From the NCBI GenBank assembly GCA_964492105.1, contig CAZBJB010000001.1, positions 1-55,291 of the forward strand: a DNA stretch of 55,291 nucleotides. Direction: 5' to 3'. The position numbers were made by a program, and so were the translations under genes. Below the pieces are notes generated by a model, which saw only the letters and a program-made list of their open reading frames with translations, was not told the origin of the DNA and did not search any database. This DNA comes from JAUZQZ01 sp964492105. GTDB lineage: Bacteria > Pseudomonadota > Zetaproteobacteria > Mariprofundales > Mariprofundaceae. This document shows, piece by piece, positions 34,158 through 42,146 of this stretch; the stretch's first letter is position 1; the number at the start of each line of letters is the position of its first letter.

Positions 34158-34924
34158 AATTTCTTCAGGGTATCGGCAGGTTGCTGGAGGCGGCCTTCAT
34201 GCGCTCCGGCGCGTATGCCGGAACCCTGTTAAAAATGCTTCGTGGCATGGCCTCCCCGCCGTGGTATCCGGGGCTAATCCTGCGACAGGCCGAGGAAGTC
34301 GGCGTCCACTCACTACCCGTCGTACTATTGACCGCCCTGTTTACCGGCATGGTGCTGGCCCTGCAGTCCTATATCGGATTCCACCGTTTTGGCGCGGACA
34401 GCATGGTGGCGACGGTCGTCTCCATGTCCATGTTGCGGGAACTGGGACCTGTGCTGGTCGGTCTGATGGTCGCTGGCCGGGTTGGCGCTTCATTTGCCGC
34501 CGAACTGGGCACGATGCGCGTGACCGAACAAATTGACGCGTTGTGGACGCTTTCCACGGATCCCTTCCGTTACCTCATTATGCCCCGTGTCCTTGCGGCG
34601 GTGCTCATGATGCCGTTGCTGGTAGCGATGGCCGATGCCATTGGCATGATCGGCGGATACGGCATCAGCGTGTTCCTCCTCGATCAGACGCCCGCGGTGT
34701 ACATCGAACATTCAACGATGTTTTTGGGATTAAATGATTTGTTCTCGGGACTCGTCAAGGCAACCTTCTTTGGCGGTATCATCGGCGTGGTAGGATGTTC
34801 GGAAGGTTTCCATTGCAGTGGCGGCGCGCAGGGTGTGGGTCGCGCGACCACCAGAGCCGTGGTGGTCAGCGCCATGAGTATCCTCGTGTCCGATTATATC
34901 CTCACGGTATGGATGTTCCAGTGA
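34154..34924 (+). CDS. mlaE: Phospholipid-transport ABC permease MlaE
   Basis: The protein is 256 aa, polytopic, with the MlaE/Ttg2B core (GMVLALQSYIGFHRFGADS, ELGPVLVGLMVAGRVGASFA, LGTMRVTEQIDAL). It is the inner-membrane permease of the MlaFEDB complex that moves phospholipids between the inner and outer membranes. It starts at a GTG overlapping the alr stop and ends in a GTGA overlap with mlaF. Gene order E-F-D differs from the enteric F-E-D-C-B, and mlaC and mlaB are absent nearby. Confidence 0.93.
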   Translation: MKFLQGIGRLLEAAFMRSGAYAGTLLKMLRGMASPPWYPGLILRQAEEVGVHSLPVVLLTALFTGMVLALQSYIGFHRFGADSMVATVVSMSMLRELGPVLVGLMVAGRVGASFAAELGTMRVTEQIDALWTLSTDPFRYLIMPRVLAAVLMMPLLVAMADAIGMIGGYGISVFLLDQTPAVYIEHSTMFLGLNDLFSGLVKATFFGGIIGVVGCSEGFHCSGGAQGVGRATTRAVVVSAMSILVSDYILTVWMFQ

Positions 34925-35682
34925 GCATACCAAAAATTCGGGTCTGCGACGTGAGGAAGCGTTTCAACAGCAAGGTGGTGCTTGACGGCATCAGTCTGGA
35001 CGTGATGCCCGGAGAATCCATGGTGATTATCGGCCTTTCCGGCACCGGAAAGAGCGTGCTGATGAAATGCATCCTTGGCCTGATCAAACCGGATGAAGGC
35101 CAGATACTGGTGGATGGGGAAGACTGGTGTACCCTGCCCGAAAGAGAACAACTGGAACGCATGCGGCGTATTGGCATGGTATTTCAGGGTTCCGCTCTGT
35201 TTGACTCATTGCCCGTATGGGAAAATGTCGCGTTTGCCCTGCTTCGGCAAGGGATCGGCAGAAAAGAAGCGAGAAAGCGTGCCAGTCGCGTACTGGAGAT
35301 GGTCGGACTGCCCGGCACGGAGGATGTCATGCCAGCCGAACTTTCCGGAGGCATGACCAGACGTGCCGGATTTGCACGCGCCATCTGCCACAAACCGGAA
35401 ATGGTATTTTATGATGAACCGCTAGCGGGGCTGGATCCCATTATGGCCGATGCCATCACCCATCTGATGCTCCGGCTGCATGAGGAATTCGATGTTACAT
35501 CGCTTACCATTGCACACAATATGCCGCTTGCCCGGCGCTTTGGCGGTCGTATTGCCATGCTGATGGATGGTAAGATTCACCGAATTTTGTCACCCGATGA
35601 GCTGGATTCGTGTTCCGATCCCGTGGTTCGTCAGTTTGTCGAAGGCAGGGCCGATGGGCCGATTCATGTGCTGGAGGGATGA
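34909..35682 (+). CDS. mlaF: Phospholipid-transport ABC ATPase MlaF
   Basis: The protein is 257 aa. Walker A is GLSGTGKS, the signature LSGGMTRRAGFARAI, Walker B MVFYDEPLAGLDP, and the switch His is in IAHNM. It powers MlaE. The start is either ATG 34909 or GTG 34921; the latter overlaps the mlaE stop as GTGA, matching the alr/mlaE junction. An in-frame extension further upstream lies inside mlaE and is rejected. mlaD follows after 42 bp. Confidence 0.93.
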   Translation: MDVPVSIPKIRVCDVRKRFNSKVVLDGISLDVMPGESMVIIGLSGTGKSVLMKCILGLIKPDEGQILVDGEDWCTLPEREQLERMRRIGMVFQGSALFDSLPVWENVAFALLRQGIGRKEARKRASRVLEMVGLPGTEDVMPAELSGGMTRRAGFARAICHKPEMVFYDEPLAGLDPIMADAITHLMLRLHEEFDVTSLTIAHNMPLARRFGGRIAMLMDGKIHRILSPDELDSCSDPVVRQFVEGRADGPIHVLEG

Positions 35683-35724
35683 GTGGTAAGGAATTTATGA
35701 GACGGGAAATAAGAGGATGATGTC

Positions 35725-36618
35725 ATGAATGCACAAGCCAGACTGGGGGCTTTTGTCCTGATTGGCGTGCTGGTGCTGGGCCTGCTGAGTGTCAAAATTG
35801 GCCGAATTCACATATTCGGTCATAACGGGACAATCGTGGAGGCTATATTTAACGACGTGAGCGGTCTGGAAGATCAAACGCCTGTGCGCATGGCGGGCGT
35901 TCGGGTCGGTCGCGTGGCATCCATTACGCTGGAGAACAACCGCGCCCTTGTGCGCATACATCTGCGACCGGGCATCACCCTTCCGGCTTCCACACGTGCG
36001 TCACTGGCCGGCGGTGGTCTCATGGGTGAAAAGTTTATCGCCCTGAATGCGGACCCGAATGATTCCAAATCGTTACCGCCCGGAAAACACATCCCTACAG
36101 TGCAAGGCGGAAATCTGAATATGCTGATGGCCAGAGTTGCCGCTACTACCGACGATATCCATCAACTCACGATGATGGGTGAACGCGCCATCCATACGAT
36201 CTCTGTTATACTGGATGAGAATCGCGGCGATCTGCGCAACACCCTTCATAACCTGAGCCGTGTCAGCGATTCCATGAGGAAACATGTGCCGGGTACATTG
36301 AATCACGCACGGCGCGCATTCAGTCATTTGGCCAAAGCGGCGGATGCAAGCACAGCTTTCTTCAATGCGGGGCAACAATCCTTTCATGACCTTGATGCAC
36401 TGCTGGTGGGCAACCGTGAAAATCTTTACCGCATGATTTTTGGATTTCGCAAGGCTGCCGAAAATCTGGATGCATTGTCCGACGATCTGCGCCGCAATCC
36501 ATGGAAACTGATGATCAAGCAAAAAGAAGTACCGCCTTCCCCACACGCCAGTCAGGAGAGGATGGAGGAAATGATGCTTTCAACCGGTCAGATGGGCCTT
36601 GCTCCCGCACGACACTAG
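35725..36618 (+). CDS. mlaD: MCE-domain phospholipid-transport substrate-binding protein MlaD
   Basis: The protein is 297 aa, longer than E. coli MlaD (183 aa). One N-terminal membrane helix (LGAFVLIGVLVLGLLSV) is followed by the MCE domain (VRMAGVRVGRVASITL, LPASTRASLAGGGLMGEKFI) and a long helical C-terminal part that forms the hydrophobic channel in longer MCE proteins. Ribosome site GAGGATG lies upstream. The ATPase and permease genes precede it. Confidence 0.92.
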   Translation: MNAQARLGAFVLIGVLVLGLLSVKIGRIHIFGHNGTIVEAIFNDVSGLEDQTPVRMAGVRVGRVASITLENNRALVRIHLRPGITLPASTRASLAGGGLMGEKFIALNADPNDSKSLPPGKHIPTVQGGNLNMLMARVAATTDDIHQLTMMGERAIHTISVILDENRGDLRNTLHNLSRVSDSMRKHVPGTLNHARRAFSHLAKAADASTAFFNAGQQSFHDLDALLVGNRENLYRMIFGFRKAAENLDALSDDLRRNPWKLMIKQKEVPPSPHASQERMEEMMLSTGQMGLAPARH

Positions 36619-36633
36619 CCCGTATTGTTCTTC

Positions 36634-36705
36634 GACTCATTCCACCCCGAAAGTGAACTCGAAACGGAATAACCGATCATCCATTCAGGGTCTTGCAAGC
36701 AGCTC
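36634..36705 (+). repeat. Decayed right arm of a family A element before the TPR gene
   Basis: CTCATTCCA, AGTGAACTCGAAACGGAAT, CCGATCATCCATTCAGGGTC and TTGCAAGCAGCTC align with the right arm of family A copies (compare 28080-28155), with about one change in five. The left arm is missing; mlaD ends 16 bp before. The next gene's start codon follows 4 bp after the repeat. Confidence 0.7.
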
Positions 36706-36709
36706 CGCA

Positions 36710-37471
36710 ATGATTGTCCTTGCTTGCCTGTATCTGATTCCGTCGGCTGGCCTGGCTGGAACATATTTTGAAGCAGCACAACGTCTTTTCGAATCCGGCC
36801 ATGAAACCGATGCGCGGCGGTCACTGACGTTGGAGATAGGACTGCGCCCCGGAAATCTGGAAGCGCGCTACGATCTTGCTGTACTCCTCATGCGTATCGG
36901 CCATCGGGAAGAGGCCATCCGTCTGTATCAGGAAAACATGAAGCGCGGCTGGTATCTGCCTACCGTTGTCAATCTGAGCGCGCTTTACCTTAAGCGGGGC
37001 AAGCGCAAATCCGCCATTCGACTGCTGGAAAGCGCCACCCGGAAATTCCGTTCGGAGGCCGTCCCATGGTACCTGCTGGCTGCCATAGCCAAACAACAAA
37101 AACAATTCAAAAAGGCGGATAAATATTATCAACAATCACTCAAGGCAGACCGGAAAAATGGTTTTGCTCACATCCGTTACGCCCGGTTTCTAGCCAGCCG
37201 TCATCGTCTGCGGGCGGCCATCACGCATGCCGAACACGCCATGCGCCTGTTACCCGAATGCGCACCATGTTTTAACATCGAAGGCAATATTTTACGTCAA
37301 AATCATGAGATAAAACGAGCATTGATCGCCTACCAGAAAGCCGTTTCCCTGTCACCCGGTCGTGCCACCCGGCTGAATATTATTGCCATGCTGGATGCGC
37401 TTGGCGAACATCGACGCGCCAACACGATGAGACAGGCCATGAAGGCCGAACGGGCGGATCCCGTCCCATGA
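36710..37471 (+). CDS. Secreted or periplasmic TPR-repeat protein
   Basis: The protein is 253 aa from ATG 36710. MIVLACLYLIPSAGLAG is a hydrophobic leader that lacks the usual basic residues at the start. At least five TPR units follow (for example ARYDLAVLLMRIGHREEAIR, WYLLAAIAKQQKQFKKADKY, FNIEGNILRQNHEIKRALIA). TPR proteins act as binding scaffolds; the partner is unknown. The region just upstream is a decayed family A element, so the natural N-terminus may have been lost or replaced. The 3' end overlaps the YbdK-like gene by 4 bp, pointing to a shared transcript. Confidence 0.75.
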   Translation: MIVLACLYLIPSAGLAGTYFEAAQRLFESGHETDARRSLTLEIGLRPGNLEARYDLAVLLMRIGHREEAIRLYQENMKRGWYLPTVVNLSALYLKRGKRKSAIRLLESATRKFRSEAVPWYLLAAIAKQQKQFKKADKYYQQSLKADRKNGFAHIRYARFLASRHRLRAAITHAEHAMRLLPECAPCFNIEGNILRQNHEIKRALIAYQKAVSLSPGRATRLNIIAMLDALGEHRRANTMRQAMKAERADPVP

Positions 37472-38607
37472 GTTCCCCTTCGGCTACACTGCCGTTCCGC
37501 TCCTCCGCATTGGGCTCGCTCGGCGTGGAGATGGAATGGATTACCGTGGATATGGACAGTGGCGCACAGATTCCGGCCGCGCCACGGTTCTTCTCACACA
37601 TTGAAACGACGCCACGCATCAAACCGGAACTGTTTACCTCCACGATTGAAATCAATACGGGCATTCATGCCCGAACGCAAGATTGCATCGCGGAACTGGA
37701 AACGCTGCACAAACAGGTCGGTGACCTTCTGGTCGGGCAACGTGCGGCGCTTCTTTCCAGCGGTGCCCATCCCTTCTCCCGCTGGCAGGATCAAACGGTC
37801 AGTGACGATGCACGCTATCAGCATCTGGTCGATCGTTTGTGCTGGATAGCGCGGCGTTTCAATATTTTTGGTATCCATGCACATATTGGCATGCCGAGTG
37901 GTGATGATTGTATTGTCGCACTCAACCATTTACTGCCTGTCATACCTGCGTTTCTTGCGATCTCGGCCAATTCCCCCTACTGGACGAAGCATGATACGGG
38001 TCTGTCATCCTGCCGCATCAAAATATTCGAGGGATTGAGCCAGGGCGGAATGCCATTCTACTTTGAGGACTGGCGGGATTTTGAACATTGTACACATCGC
38101 CTGATGATGACCGGAAGCATTGATTCGGTACGTGATATCTGGTGGGAAATGCGTCCACATCCGGACTTCGGTACCCTGGAAATCCGGATCGGCGACATGC
38201 CCGCGACCCGGGCTGATGCCGCAGCCTATGTTGCTTATGTGCGTGCCGAAGCCATGGCTGCGGTGCATACGACAAGACGTCCCCGCGTACATCCATCACT
38301 GATCCGGGAAAACCGATGGCGCGCATGCCGCTATGGCATAAACGCAATCATGATCGCACCGGAAACAGAACGCCTCGTGCCGGTACTCGACTGGATTGAA
38401 AATCGTCTGAATATTCTGCCCGAACAGGGTGCTGAAACGGAGGATATTGCGATTGTCCGGGAACAACTGGTACATTGGCGTTCCCACGGGGATGGCGCGG
38501 ATCGCCAACGCCGCATCCGGCAAGCGTCCCCGGACTGGGATGACATGATTGGACGAATGCGTCAGGATGGGTGGAACGGATGTTCCGGATCAAACCCCCT
38601 TCCATGA
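37468..38607 (+). CDS. YbdK/GCS2-family carboxylate-amine ligase
   Basis: The protein is 379 aa. Family features are LGVEMEWITVD near the N-terminus, TSTIEINTGIH, NIFGIHAHIGMPSG, ISANSPYWTKHDTGLSSCR and the late LEIRIGDMPATRADAAAY. The family joins glutamate (or another carboxylate) to an amine such as cysteine, with weak gamma-glutamylcysteine ligase activity in E. coli YbdK. It is coupled to the TPR gene (ATGA overlap) and to the M20 amidohydrolase gene downstream (ATGA overlap), so ligase and hydrolase may act on the same type of amide. Confidence 0.85.
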   Translation: MSSPSATLPFRSSALGSLGVEMEWITVDMDSGAQIPAAPRFFSHIETTPRIKPELFTSTIEINTGIHARTQDCIAELETLHKQVGDLLVGQRAALLSSGAHPFSRWQDQTVSDDARYQHLVDRLCWIARRFNIFGIHAHIGMPSGDDCIVALNHLLPVIPAFLAISANSPYWTKHDTGLSSCRIKIFEGLSQGGMPFYFEDWRDFEHCTHRLMMTGSIDSVRDIWWEMRPHPDFGTLEIRIGDMPATRADAAAYVAYVRAEAMAAVHTTRRPRVHPSLIRENRWRACRYGINAIMIAPETERLVPVLDWIENRLNILPEQGAETEDIAIVREQLVHWRSHGDGADRQRRIRQASPDWDDMIGRMRQDGWNGCSGSNPLP

Positions 38608-39776
38608 ACAGTGATCGCTTCATGCAGCATATTGCGGCGGTTATGCCGGACGTCATTGCCTTGAGACGACATTTGCACGCCCACCCTGAACTCTCCGGCC
38701 ATGAGAAAAAGACGGCCGCCCATGTCGCCGGACTGCTCGAAGGTAACGGCATCGCCGTGCGATCCGGTATCGGCGGTTATGGGTTACTCTCGACAATCAG
38801 GGTGGCGGAAGACAGGCCATGGGTTGCACTCAGGGCCGATATGGACGCCCTGCCTATTCATGATGGTAAGAAAATGTGCGACTACGCCTCCACCGAAGCA
38901 AACATTACCCATGCCTGTGGCCATGATGCGCATACGGCCATGCTGTGTGGTGCGGCTGCCGTGTTGCAAGGTATGCGGAATACCCTGCCATTCAATGTCG
39001 CCTGTATCTTTCAACCGGCGGAAGAGAGTGCGGCGGGCGCACGCATGATGCTGGATGACGGTGTATTTGCCCGCATTCATCCCGAGCGCATTTATGCGTT
39101 GCACGTCTACCCCTATCTACCAGCCGGAAGCCTTGGGCTGAAAGACGGTGTCATGTGTGCTGCGGCCGACATATTTGATGTGGAAATCGAAGGGCGCGGT
39201 GGCCATGCCGCGCGCCCGCATGAGTGCATTGACGTGATCCTGATTAGCAGTCACATTATTCAGGCATTGAACCATATTGTCAGCCGCCGTGTAAACCCGC
39301 TGGATCCGGCGGTTCTGACTATCGGTCAGATTCATGCGGGCAGCGCAGCCAATGTCATTCCCTGTTGCGCCCGTTTTTCCGGTACGGTGCGTTCATTGCA
39401 TCCGGACACGCATGAGGAAATACGGCTGCGTATGGATCGCATCATCCGCCAGACAGCGGAGACATGGGGCGCTACAGCCCGGTTTTATATGCGTCAGGCC
39501 ATCCCTGTCTTGCATAATGACACAAAAACCATGCAAACAGTGCGTGCCAGGCTGGCGCAATACCTGCCGGATACGCCCATCGTTGAAATCAAGGAACCTT
39601 CCATGGGCGGAGATGATTTCGCCGAGTATCTCAAGCAGACACCTGGTGCACTCCTGCGTCTGGGGACCGGTGGAAGCCCCGCCACGCGCTATCCTCTGCA
39701 CCATCCCTGTTTTGACGTAGACGAATCCGCCCTGCCCGCAGGCGTGGCCGCACTCGCTTGCCTGTGCCTGGCGTGA
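38604..39776 (+). CDS. M20-family amidohydrolase
   Basis: The protein is about 390 aa from ATG 38604, chosen for the ATGA overlap with the ligase gene; an upstream in-frame start at 38571 is possible. Metal ligands are seen in HACGHDAHTAML and QPAEESAAGARMM, and the dimerisation lid carries GRGGHAARPHECID. It resembles the hippurate/IAA-amino-acid hydrolase group (M20D), which cleaves N-acyl amino acids. Substrate unknown. Confidence 0.87.
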   Translation: MNSDRFMQHIAAVMPDVIALRRHLHAHPELSGHEKKTAAHVAGLLEGNGIAVRSGIGGYGLLSTIRVAEDRPWVALRADMDALPIHDGKKMCDYASTEANITHACGHDAHTAMLCGAAAVLQGMRNTLPFNVACIFQPAEESAAGARMMLDDGVFARIHPERIYALHVYPYLPAGSLGLKDGVMCAAADIFDVEIEGRGGHAARPHECIDVILISSHIIQALNHIVSRRVNPLDPAVLTIGQIHAGSAANVIPCCARFSGTVRSLHPDTHEEIRLRMDRIIRQTAETWGATARFYMRQAIPVLHNDTKTMQTVRARLAQYLPDTPIVEIKEPSMGGDDFAEYLKQTPGALLRLGTGGSPATRYPLHHPCFDVDESALPAGVAALACLCLA

Positions 39777-39778
39777 CC

Positions 39779-40216
39779 ATGCTACGACTATTCTTCGTGC
39801 TGTTCGTCACCCTTCCATTGCTGGAATTATATGTACTGATTCAAGTGGGAAACGCTATTGGAGGTCTCAACACCATTGTGCTGTGCCTGTTGACGGCCTT
39901 TATCGGCGGCATGTTGATTCGCCGACAGGGTCTGATAACCCTGGTGGATGCGCAAAAACGCATGGCTTCGGGTGATCTTCCCGCCGAGCATGCTTTTCAT
40001 GGCATCTTGCTGGCGATAGCGGGTATTCTGCTTTTTACGCCAGGGTTCATCACCGATTTTGTGGGGTTTTTGTTATTGATTCCATCATTGAGGCGATGGT
40101 CGATCCGTCGTTGCCTTCCCATCAATCCGGTACGGACGGATCGATCCCGATCAGATATCATTGATGCGGATATTGTTGATCCCGAAGACCATGATCCTCC
40201 CATGAACCAACATTAA
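39779..40216 (+). CDS. fxsA: FxsA-family membrane protein
   Basis: The protein is 145 aa. MLRLFFVLFVTLPLLELYVL and the following GGLNTIVLCLLTAFIGG, plus LLFTPGFITDFVGFLLL, are the FxsA core with three membrane segments. The C-terminal tail is acidic. FxsA overproduction protects against phage-T7 exclusion by F plasmids in E. coli; its natural role is unclear. The start lies 2 bp past the hydrolase stop. Confidence 0.88.
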   Translation: MLRLFFVLFVTLPLLELYVLIQVGNAIGGLNTIVLCLLTAFIGGMLIRRQGLITLVDAQKRMASGDLPAEHAFHGILLAIAGILLFTPGFITDFVGFLLLIPSLRRWSIRRCLPINPVRTDRSRSDIIDADIVDPEDHDPPMNQH

Positions 40217-40217
40217 A

Positions 40218-40252
40218 CCCAAGATCCGACATTGACATCCGCCGTATGTCAG
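40218..40252 (+). repeat. Family D short palindromic repeat, copy 4
   Basis: CCCAAGATCCGACATTGACA followed by TCCGCCGTATGTCAG, close in sequence to the copies at 8425 and 42088. It follows the fxsA stop immediately and lies about 140 bp upstream of the YccA-like start. Confidence 0.55.
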
Positions 40253-40390
40253 TCAGGCCTCGGGATCATCGCCCGCCTTGACGGATATGAGCCGTTTGCG
40301 GCAGCATTCATCTGCTGGAGTTGTAAAGGACACGCAACTGTTCAATACACTGTAACCACGGAGCACACAGAGAGCTTGAAAGGAGATATT

Positions 40391-41047
40391 ATGTCAACAT
40401 ATATCCAGTCCACGACCCGTATTGATGCGCGTATCGGTTTTCTGGGACGTACGTACGGCATGCTGACGCTTTGTATCACCGCCGGAAGTATCGGCGCCTA
40501 TGCCAGTATGGGGATGGCCTTTCCTTATCAGCATCCGTGGATGATGCTGTTCATCATGATGGGCGGTATCTTCATGGTGCAGAGGCTTCGCCATACCCCG
40601 GTCATCAATGTGCTTGCATTGCTGGGTTTTGGTGCAATCACCGGTATGAGTATTGCACCCCTGGTTCACATGGTGGCCGCCAAATCAGGCATGCTGGTGG
40701 CACAGGCGTTCATGACGACCGCCGTTGCTTTTGTCGCGTTGACGGCATATACCTTTGTTTCAAAAAAGGACTTTTCCTTCCTGAAAGGCTTTGTCTGGAC
40801 GGGGCTCGTTGCCATCATTGTGCTGGGTCTGTCCAATTATTTTTTCTTTGAATCCGGTACGGTTGCGCTTGCCATTTCCGGTGTTGGCGTATTGGTATTC
40901 TCGGCTTTTATTCTGTACGATACTTCCAGCGTATTGCGGCAGTATCCCGATGATGAATATATTTCCGCTGCATTAACGCTGTATCTGGATGTATTCCTGC
41001 TGTTTGAGAATCTCCTGATGCTGTTTGGCGTGCTTGGCGACGATTAA
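40391..41047 (+). CDS. yccA: Bax-inhibitor-1 family membrane protein (YccA-like)
   Basis: The protein is 218 aa with seven hydrophobic segments. Family features are LRHTPVINVLALLGFGAITG, TAYTFVSKKDFSFLKGF, SAFILYDTSSVLRQYPDDEY and LYLDVFLLFENLLMLFG. YccA in E. coli binds and restrains the FtsH protease. The ATG at 40391 follows AAGGAGAT; the in-frame extension to 40232 covers a family D repeat. Confidence 0.9.
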   Translation: MSTYIQSTTRIDARIGFLGRTYGMLTLCITAGSIGAYASMGMAFPYQHPWMMLFIMMGGIFMVQRLRHTPVINVLALLGFGAITGMSIAPLVHMVAAKSGMLVAQAFMTTAVAFVALTAYTFVSKKDFSFLKGFVWTGLVAIIVLGLSNYFFFESGTVALAISGVGVLVFSAFILYDTSSVLRQYPDDEYISAALTLYLDVFLLFENLLMLFGVLGDD

Positions 41048-41176
41048 GGCGAACACATTCGTAACGGTATCAGCGCACCCTCCGATTGACCCGATCATTG
41101 CGTCGGACATGCTCGTCTGCAGGAGGCTATACTGTCTGCTTGCATATGGCGTATCCGTCTGAGCCCATTGCAAAGC

Positions 41177-41764
41177 CTATTGTTCCTCGCCTGTGATGGG
41201 CCTGTCGGGTGTATTGGCGGGCGCATGAATGAGTTCAGACCATGCATCGCGCAAGTATTCATACGCAGACCATAAGGTTAACAGGGCGGCGATCCACAGC
41301 AGCACCAGTCCGATCACATGCATATCCAGTCCGAGTATGGTTTCGTGCAGCAAGAGGCAGAAGATCGCAATCATTTGCATAGCTGTTTTCCATTTTCCCA
41401 GCAGTGAAACATGAACAATTCCGGAGACCTGCGCCAGCCATTCACGCAAGGCACTGATAACAATTTCACGCCCGATAATAATGGCGGCCAGCAAGGCGGG
41501 CGTCCGTCCGGCCTCAACCAGAAGCACCAGAGCCGTGGCAACCAGTAGTTTGTCGGCCACGGGATCAAGGAAGCGGCCAAATGCGGTTACTTCATTACGG
41601 CGGCGGGCAAGATATCCATCCAGCCAGTCCGTCAAAGACGCCAGGCCGAACAGAACTGCGGCCCCCAGATGACCTGATCTTCCGGGCAGGTAGAAGACCA
41701 GCGCGAGCAAAGGAATGATCAGCACGCGCGCCGCCGTAAGCTGGTTGGATAGTGTCCACCTCAT
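41177..41764 (-). CDS. pgsA: CDP-diacylglycerol-glycerol-3-phosphate phosphatidyltransferase
   Basis: The protein is 195 aa from ATG 41764 (41788 also in frame). The CDP-alcohol transferase motif D-G-x2-A-R-x8-G-x3-D-x3-D is complete in DGYLARRRNEVTAFGRFLDP and VADK. It has about five membrane helices and makes phosphatidylglycerol-phosphate. It is the only minus-strand gene in the right half, convergent with yccA; 129 bp between them show no clear terminator. Confidence 0.93.
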   Translation of the reverse strand: MRWTLSNQLTAARVLIIPLLALVFYLPGRSGHLGAAVLFGLASLTDWLDGYLARRRNEVTAFGRFLDPVADKLLVATALVLLVEAGRTPALLAAIIIGREIVISALREWLAQVSGIVHVSLLGKWKTAMQMIAIFCLLLHETILGLDMHVIGLVLLWIAALLTLWSAYEYLRDAWSELIHAPANTPDRPITGEEQ

Positions 41765-42146
41765 TGCCCCATTGTTGACCGGGGGCATAGCCGGGGTAAA
41801 GCTTTTTTCTGTTCAGCATGTGTCACGGGGTGTCTCAGGGACTGGAAAGCACGCATACGGACGACCGATGAGGGATTCGGTCGCCTGTATGCGTACATCG
41901 CACAGGCAGGGACAAAGGAACAAATAAGGGCGCGGCAGTATTTGTGCATCATGCAAGAGGATCGCAGGTTAAGTCCTTGTGGACATCCGACCCAATACAT
42001 CTAATCTTTCCCTTCATGGTGACTGGCCTTCTTGATGGTGGCGCTGCCTTGGCAGCAAGGCACAAACCGAGGATCATCCACACGCCTCAAAAGGGTTGCG
42101 GCATGCGCCGCATGTCAATGTCGGATCCTGGGCTCAAGGGGCCGCC
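41765..42146. other. Divergent gap between pgsA and the CapD-like gene
   Basis: No gene is supported in these 382 bp. It holds a family D palindrome at its right end (42088-42133) and a small GC palindrome (GCTGCCTTGGCAGC, 42043-42056) without a T tail. I see nothing else. Confidence 0.55.
42088..42133 (-). repeat. Family D short palindromic repeat, copy 5
   Basis: AAAAGGGTTGCGGCATGCGC, then CGCATGTCAATGTCGGATCC and TGGG. This is the longest and cleanest copy. GCGGCATGCGCCGC is a near palindrome. It ends 13 bp before the CapD-like start codon. Confidence 0.6.

Noticed and set aside
41048..41176. tRNA or small RNA gene between yccA and pgsA
   Set aside because: No cloverleaf, TTC-arm box or terminator was seen by eye; no tRNA was recognised anywhere in the window.
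42043..42056. GCTGCCTTGGCAGC palindrome as a terminator
   Set aside because: No T tract follows and neither neighbouring gene ends there.
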